This document shows positions 7,444-10,712 of a stretch of DNA of 10,712 nucleotides, piece after piece. Both the position numbers and the translations under genes were made by a program. Origin of the DNA: Planctomycetota bacterium (GTDB lineage: Bacteria; Planctomycetota; Phycisphaerae; Sedimentisphaerales; SG8-4); NCBI GenBank assembly GCA_030607345.1, contig JAUWKC010000023.1:1-10712 (forward strand). Direction: 5' to 3'. The notes under the pieces are model-generated. The model searched no databases, was not told where the DNA came from, and saw nothing but the letters and a program-made list of their open reading frames with translations. Position 1 is the stretch's first letter. The number at the start of each line of letters is the position of its first letter.

Positions 7444-7920
7444 ATGAGCAAGTATATCAAGGTCACATTATTGCCTGAGTGGTCTGACTACTCTCGTGAG
7501 AATCCGGCTGGACCCGCGACGTTCTTGCGTCAAACCAGCGAAGTCCCTGGGCCGCTGCAAGTATCCCTTGCGGCGTACCGTGCTGGGGAGGTTCCAAACC
7601 CATCGCCGCAAGACTTGGTTAGTTTGGCCAGAAAGGCTGGCGACACATTGGGTGCTACCGAGCTGGTCGAGACAGCCTCAGGTGAATGCGTCTTTGGCCA
7701 CTTCGGCAGCGCAGTGTTCCGTTCGGCGGAATCGGGGCGGATGCAGGTCTGGTATTTGTCCGACGGATATGACTTCATTATAGCTACTCATATTTGTCCA
7801 GAGGAGGTTGATACGTTGGAAGTGGAGCAGGCGCAGAAGATAATTAAGGGATTGATTGTGGAAAGCCGGTCGTGGTGGAGTGTGTGGATGACCCGGATAG
7901 CTATCTGGAGGGCAAGATGA
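7444..7920 (+). CDS. Unrecognised protein with a probably foreign C-terminal tail
   Basis: A 158-residue ORF that I cannot assign to a family. It has no signal peptide or membrane segment. The first ~135 residues look like genuine cytoplasmic protein: 'LPEWSDYS', 'GPATFLRQTSEVPGPLQVSL', 'ETASGECVFGHFGSAVFRS', 'MQVWYLSDGYDFIIATHIC' and a final helix 'VEVEQ'-like region ending in 'AQKIIKGL'. After about codon 138 it becomes low-quality ('WWSVWMTRIAIWRAR'), while another frame over the same bases reads as convincing protein, so the natural stop was probably lost at a junction near 7848-7865. ATG 7444 was chosen; GTG 7438 is two codons upstream. No clear Shine-Dalgarno sequence is seen (GGTTAGG only). 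Neighbours give no functional clue. Whether it is still made is unknown. Confidence 0.5.
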   Translation: MSKYIKVTLLPEWSDYSRENPAGPATFLRQTSEVPGPLQVSLAAYRAGEVPNPSPQDLVSLARKAGDTLGATELVETASGECVFGHFGSAVFRSAESGRMQVWYLSDGYDFIIATHICPEEVDTLEVEQAQKIIKGLIVESRSWWSVWMTRIAIWRAR

Positions 7921-8009
7921 AGCCCGGCGATATCATGGCCGGCACTTATACATATGACTCGACAACGCCTGACACGAATCCGTCGGCGTGGGTGGAGTTA
8001 CCGGGGTAA
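7848..8009 (+). pseudogene. C-terminal remnant of another protein, out of frame with the preceding ORF
   Basis: In the third forward frame, 53 codons run from just after a TAA (7845-7847) to TAA 8007-8009. They read as good protein: 'GKPVVVECVDDPDSYLEG', 'MKPGDIMAGTYTYDSTTPD' and 'TNPSAWVELPG'. The Asp/Thr/Tyr-rich beta-like style is that of planctomycete exported or surface proteins; I recall similar 'GTYTYDSTTPDTNPS' wording from such proteins, but this is memory and not a search. No start codon with a ribosome site precedes it and the 5' part is absent, so it looks like the 3' end of a broken gene. It overlaps the last ~20 codons of the ORF that starts at 7444, which suggests a deletion or insertion junction between the two. 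Confidence 0.45.
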
Positions 8010-8041
8010 TGCAGGAGGGTGAAAAAAACGGGGATTGGGTA

Positions 8042-8069
8042 TTGACGCGGGGGAAAAATTTACGATAAT
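8042..8069 (+). promoter_or_regulatory. Sigma70-type promoter for the ABC exporter operon
   Basis: TTGACG (8042-8047) and GATAAT (8064-8069) each match the consensus at five of six positions and are 16 bases apart. Transcription would begin near 8076 and leave a leader of ~77 bases before ATG 8153. In the leader, GCTCG (8086-8090) and CGAGC (8102-8106) can form a hairpin with an 11-base loop. A perfect TATAAT at 8138-8143 lies too close to the start codon and has no good -35, so it is less likely to be the main promoter. Confidence 0.55.
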
Positions 8070-8152
8070 TGTGCGGATAAATGCGGCTCGGAGGCTTAAG
8101 ACGAGCGATTGAATGAAAAAGAGAGTTCTTACTTGTATATAATGGTGAGGCT

Positions 8153-8872
8153 ATGATTGAAGTTAAAGAACTACGGCGGCGTTTCGGGTCAATTGTGGCG
8201 GTTGACGGCATTTCCTTCGAGGCAAAGCAGGGCGACGTCCTGGGCTTTCTGGGCCCTAACGGGGCCGGCAAGACCACTGCTATGCGGATGCTTGCGTGTT
8301 TTCTGCCGCCTGACGGGGGCACAGCCAAGGTGTGCGGGCATGATATTATCGCCGAGCCGATTCAGGTTGGACGGTCCATCGGTTATCTGGCTGAGAATGC
8401 ACCGGCATACGGCGAGATGACCGTGGGCTCGTTTCTGAACTTCGTCTGCGACGCCAGGGGTATTTATGGCGGCGCGCGGAAAAAGGCGCTCGCTCGAATA
8501 GTCCCCATGTGTGCGGTCGAGTCGGTATATCATCAGACGATTGAGACTCTTTCAAAGGGTTACCGACGGCGGGTGGGGCTGGCCCAGGCGCTTATCCACG
8601 ACCCTCCGGTCCTGGTTCTGGATGAGCCTACCGATGGGCTGGACCCGAATCAAAAGTATGATGTGCGGCGGCTAATCTCGAAAATGGCCAAGGACAAGTG
8701 TATTATCATATCCACGCATATTCTTGAAGAGGTGGAGGCGGTTTGTAATCGTACCATCATTATTGATGCGGGAAAGATTCTGGTGGATTCGACCCCGGAA
8801 GACCTGAAGCAGAAGCATCAGGCGAGTCTTGACGAGATTTTCCGCAAGATTACAAAACGCAAGAGCGCCTGA
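8153..8872 (+). CDS. ABC transporter ATP-binding protein, GldA-like
   Basis: A 239-residue cytoplasmic ABC ATPase that would power the permease encoded next. Walker A 'GPNGAGKTT' (34-42), signature 'LSKGY' (133-137), Walker B 'VLVLDEPTDGLDP' with Asp157 and catalytic Glu158, and the switch histidine His189 in 'IIISTHI' are all intact. The Q-loop position carries Glu81 ('YLAENAPAY') where most ABC ATPases have Gln; this is common in the GldA/CcmA-like ABC-2 exporters and supports that placement. ATG 8153 is preceded by GGTGAGG (8144-8150) at unusually short spacing, so translation may be modest; no upstream in-frame start exists after TGA 8114-8116. It begins a three-gene operon behind the promoter at 8042. 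Confidence 0.9.
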   Translation: MIEVKELRRRFGSIVAVDGISFEAKQGDVLGFLGPNGAGKTTAMRMLACFLPPDGGTAKVCGHDIIAEPIQVGRSIGYLAENAPAYGEMTVGSFLNFVCDARGIYGGARKKALARIVPMCAVESVYHQTIETLSKGYRRRVGLAQALIHDPPVLVLDEPTDGLDPNQKYDVRRLISKMAKDKCIIISTHILEEVEAVCNRTIIIDAGKILVDSTPEDLKQKHQASLDEIFRKITKRKSA

Positions 8873-8921
8873 AACGGCTGTTGCCTTTGACAATTGGTTT
8901 TTGTTTTGAGGAGTTTTATCG

Positions 8922-9653
8922 ATGAATGGTTTTTGGACTGTATGCAAGCGGGAACTCAAGGCGTATTTTGTGACGCCCGTGGCGTATGTGTTCCTGGTGA
9001 TATTTCTGTTCTTTTCGGGTTATCTTACGTTCAAGCGCGGTTTCTTTGAGTTCGAGCAGGCGGATTTGCACCTTTTCTTTATGAATCTGCCGATGCTTTT
9101 TGTGTTTATGATTCCATCGACGGCGATGCGTTTGTGGTCGGAGGAACGCCGAAGCGGGTCCATTGAGCTTCTGATGACTCTGCCCATTACACCGGCACAG
9201 GCGGTATTGGGAAAATTCGTTGCCGCCTGGCTGTTCATAGGAATCGCCCTGGTGCTCACATTTCCGATGCCGCTGACGGTCTGCTATCTTGGCGAGCCCG
9301 ATATCGGTCTGATGCTGACGGGCTATTTAGGCAGTTTTCTTATGGCCGGCAGTTTTCTCGCCGTGGGGTGTTTCTTCTCGGCCGCCACAAAGAGTCAGGT
9401 TATCAGCTTTATTCTCGCCGTGGTTGCATGTGCGATTCTCGTGTATGCCGGTATGCCAACAACGCTCAATTACCTGGCTGGTTTTCTGCCCAAAGGGGCG
9501 CTCGAGGCAATCGAAAGTCTCAGTCTTCAGAGTCACTTTGACTCGATACAGCGGGGTGTGCTTGAGTTCAAAGATTTGTCCTATTTTGTGATTCTGATGG
9601 TAGGTTGGATATTCGGCTGTGGTATAGTCCTCGATGAAAGGAAGGCAAGCTGA
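8922..9653 (+). CDS. ABC-2 type permease, GldF-like
   Basis: A 243-residue inner-membrane permease of the ABC-2 class, about six membrane segments by eye (roughly 17-37, 50-70, 94-116, 125-150, 160-178 and 222-238). The N-terminus 'KRELKAYFVTPVAYVFLVIF' and the cytoplasmic coupling stretch 'RLWSEERRSGSIELLMTLPIT' are characteristic of GldF-like and related exporters. It would pair with the preceding ATPase. ATG 8922 has GAGGAG (8908-8913) at eight bases. The gap to the ATPase gene is 49 bp with no terminator, and its TGA (9651-9653) overlaps the next ATG, so the products are probably made in fixed ratio. Exported substrate unknown. Confidence 0.88.
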   Translation: MNGFWTVCKRELKAYFVTPVAYVFLVIFLFFSGYLTFKRGFFEFEQADLHLFFMNLPMLFVFMIPSTAMRLWSEERRSGSIELLMTLPITPAQAVLGKFVAAWLFIGIALVLTFPMPLTVCYLGEPDIGLMLTGYLGSFLMAGSFLAVGCFFSAATKSQVISFILAVVACAILVYAGMPTTLNYLAGFLPKGALEAIESLSLQSHFDSIQRGVLEFKDLSYFVILMVGWIFGCGIVLDERKAS

Positions 9654-10712
9654 TGAGCAGAACGCTTCGAACCATATTGGCGGTGGTTTTTGTGGGAATC
9701 ATTACGTTTTGCGCGATTATACTGTGCCAGAATATCGGTAAGACACTTCGGATGGACGTGACCGAACAGAAGCTGTATACACTTTCTGACGGCACCAGGG
9801 CAGTGCTTGCCAAGCTGAATCAGCCTTTGAAGCTGAGGCTTTATTACGCCAAGACGGCTACGCTCAAGGCGCCCGACCAGATTCGCTTTTACAACAACTA
9901 CTACGACTTTGTTAAAACGCTGCTGGCCGAGTACGCCAGGGCGTCGAAGCAGATGGTTCAATTGGAGATAATCGACCCTCGGCCTTTTTCCGACGACGAG
10001 GAGGAGGCGCTGCGCTACGGGTTGAAGCGTTTCCCGATAAGCGAAGAGGAGAACTTTTTCTTCGGACTGGTTCTTCAGACGCAGTTCGGCGTCGTCAGGA
10101 CCATCCCGTTTTTCTCGCCGGAGCGTCAGAATTTTGTCGAGTACGACATCAGTCATCTGATTGATACGGCCGTAACGCGCCAGAAGAAGCGGATAGGTAT
10201 TATGAGTTCTTTGCCCGTGATGGGCGAGGACACTTCGGGCTATATGGCCCAGTTGCGCCGAATGCAGAGGCAGCAGCCCAGGCCCCCGTGGACGATTGTC
10301 CGGCAGTTGCAGCAGCAGTATGATGTTAACGAGGTCTCGACTGATGTCGAACAGATTAAAGACGTCGATATCCTGCTGGTGATTCATCCAAAGGACCTTC
10401 CGGAGAAGACTCTCTTTGCAATTGACCAATACGTTCTCAAAGGTGGCAGGACAATCTTCTTCGTAGACCCTCGCTGCTTTGTCGACACTGCCGCAAATCC
10501 GCTTGATAGGCAGCAAAGCGAGCCTGTTTCGAATTTGAACGGTCTGCTGTCGAAATGGGGGGTGGAGATGCTGGAGAACGCCTTTGCGGGTGACCGTTCT
10601 CTGGCAATGCCCGTGCGAATGGACCGCAACGAAAGGCTGCAAAACCTGATTGGCTATCTGCAACTGACCGGCGACTGCTTTAACAGGCATAACGTTGTGA
10701 CTTCCAACCTGA
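9653..10712 (+). CDS. GldG-like ABC transporter auxiliary protein (3' end outside window)
   Basis: The first 353 codons of a GldG-like protein, open to the window edge. A single N-terminal membrane helix (about residues 8-25) is followed by the family hallmark 'RMDVTEQKLYTLSDGTRAVL' and a large extracytoplasmic domain (ABC_transp_aux type, PF09822) with 'LRLYYAK' and 'LEIIDPRPFSDDEEEAL'. A substrate-binding-like fold with 'VDILLVIHPKDLPEKTLFAIDQYVLKGG' and 'TIFFVDPR' comes next. Family members end in a second membrane helix, which would lie beyond the window. The start ATG overlaps the TGA of the permease gene (TGATG), giving translational coupling. In gliding Bacteroidota GldG works with GldA and GldF; homologues outside that group are widespread but their cargo is unknown, so motility should not be assumed here. 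Confidence 0.88.
   Translation, partial: MSRTLRTILAVVFVGIITFCAIILCQNIGKTLRMDVTEQKLYTLSDGTRAVLAKLNQPLKLRLYYAKTATLKAPDQIRFYNNYYDFVKTLLAEYARASKQMVQLEIIDPRPFSDDEEEALRYGLKRFPISEEENFFFGLVLQTQFGVVRTIPFFSPERQNFVEYDISHLIDTAVTRQKKRIGIMSSLPVMGEDTSGYMAQLRRMQRQQPRPPWTIVRQLQQQYDVNEVSTDVEQIKDVDILLVIHPKDLPEKTLFAIDQYVLKGGRTIFFVDPRCFVDTAANPLDRQQSEPVSNLNGLLSKWGVEMLENAFAGDRSLAMPVRMDRNERLQNLIGYLQLTGDCFNRHNVVTSNL

Noticed and set aside
7444..7920. Reading the overlap with 7848-8009 as a programmed frameshift
   Set aside because: No slippery heptamer or downstream pseudoknot is evident near 7848-7865, and the two parts differ in style (cytoplasmic versus exported), so a junction is simpler.
8138..8143. Perfect TATAAT just before the ABC ATPase gene
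   Set aside because: A start here would fall within a few bases of ATG 8153, the nearest TTGAAT is 23 bases away, and a better-spaced promoter exists at 8042-8069.
9581..10690. A 369-codon open frame on the minus strand opposite the GldG-like gene
   Set aside because: The + strand frame carries clear GldG-family motifs over the whole span and is coupled to the permease gene; the minus frame has no recognisable motifs and is a codon-bias shadow.

Overview
The window looks like chromosomal DNA of a planctomycete, most like the Phycisphaerae/Sedimentisphaerales side of Planctomycetota. That placement is inference. It rests on a secreted protein joining a formylglycine-generating-enzyme-like domain to a BNR sialidase-like domain, a prepilin peptidase with an enlarged central loop, and a Gld-type ABC operon, all at moderate GC. 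No rRNA or marker gene is present to confirm it. Every confident gene is on the + strand.

Left part (1-2461): the 3' end of a shikimate dehydrogenase gene (aroE); a leader of about 150 bp with nested inverted repeats; an overlapping pair encoding a minimal nucleotidyltransferase and a HEPN protein, which is the layout of MNT/HEPN toxin-antitoxin-like modules; then argG (argininosuccinate synthase), starting 20 bp after the HEPN gene. The small pair thus sits between two amino-acid biosynthesis genes and may share a transcript with argG.

Middle (2492-7069): an 878-residue exported protein with an FGE-like domain lacking the catalytic cysteines, a four-Asp-box sialidase-like propeller and an unrecognised C-terminal domain; a complete type IV prepilin peptidase; and an OmpA/MotB-like lipoprotein 21 bp behind it. 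All three belong to the cell envelope or secretion. No pilin gene is nearby.

Right-centre (7070-8152): the least ordinary part. About 370 bp without a convincing gene precede an unrecognised ORF. The last ~20 codons of that ORF appear to be read through a junction into a different frame that carries the tail of another, exported-looking protein. This resembles a rearrangement scar. A good sigma70-like promoter follows.

Right part (8153-10712): a GldA-like ABC ATPase, a GldF-like ABC-2 permease and a GldG-like auxiliary subunit that runs off the window, arranged as an operon with a stop/start overlap between the last two. The substrate of such exporters outside the Bacteroidota gliding machinery is not established.

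No tRNA, rRNA, CRISPR array, insertion sequence or transposase was seen. Nothing here can be called a demonstrated new system. The best leads are the chimeric locus at 7444-8009, the FGE-like/sialidase fusion, and the MNT/HEPN pair upstream of argG.
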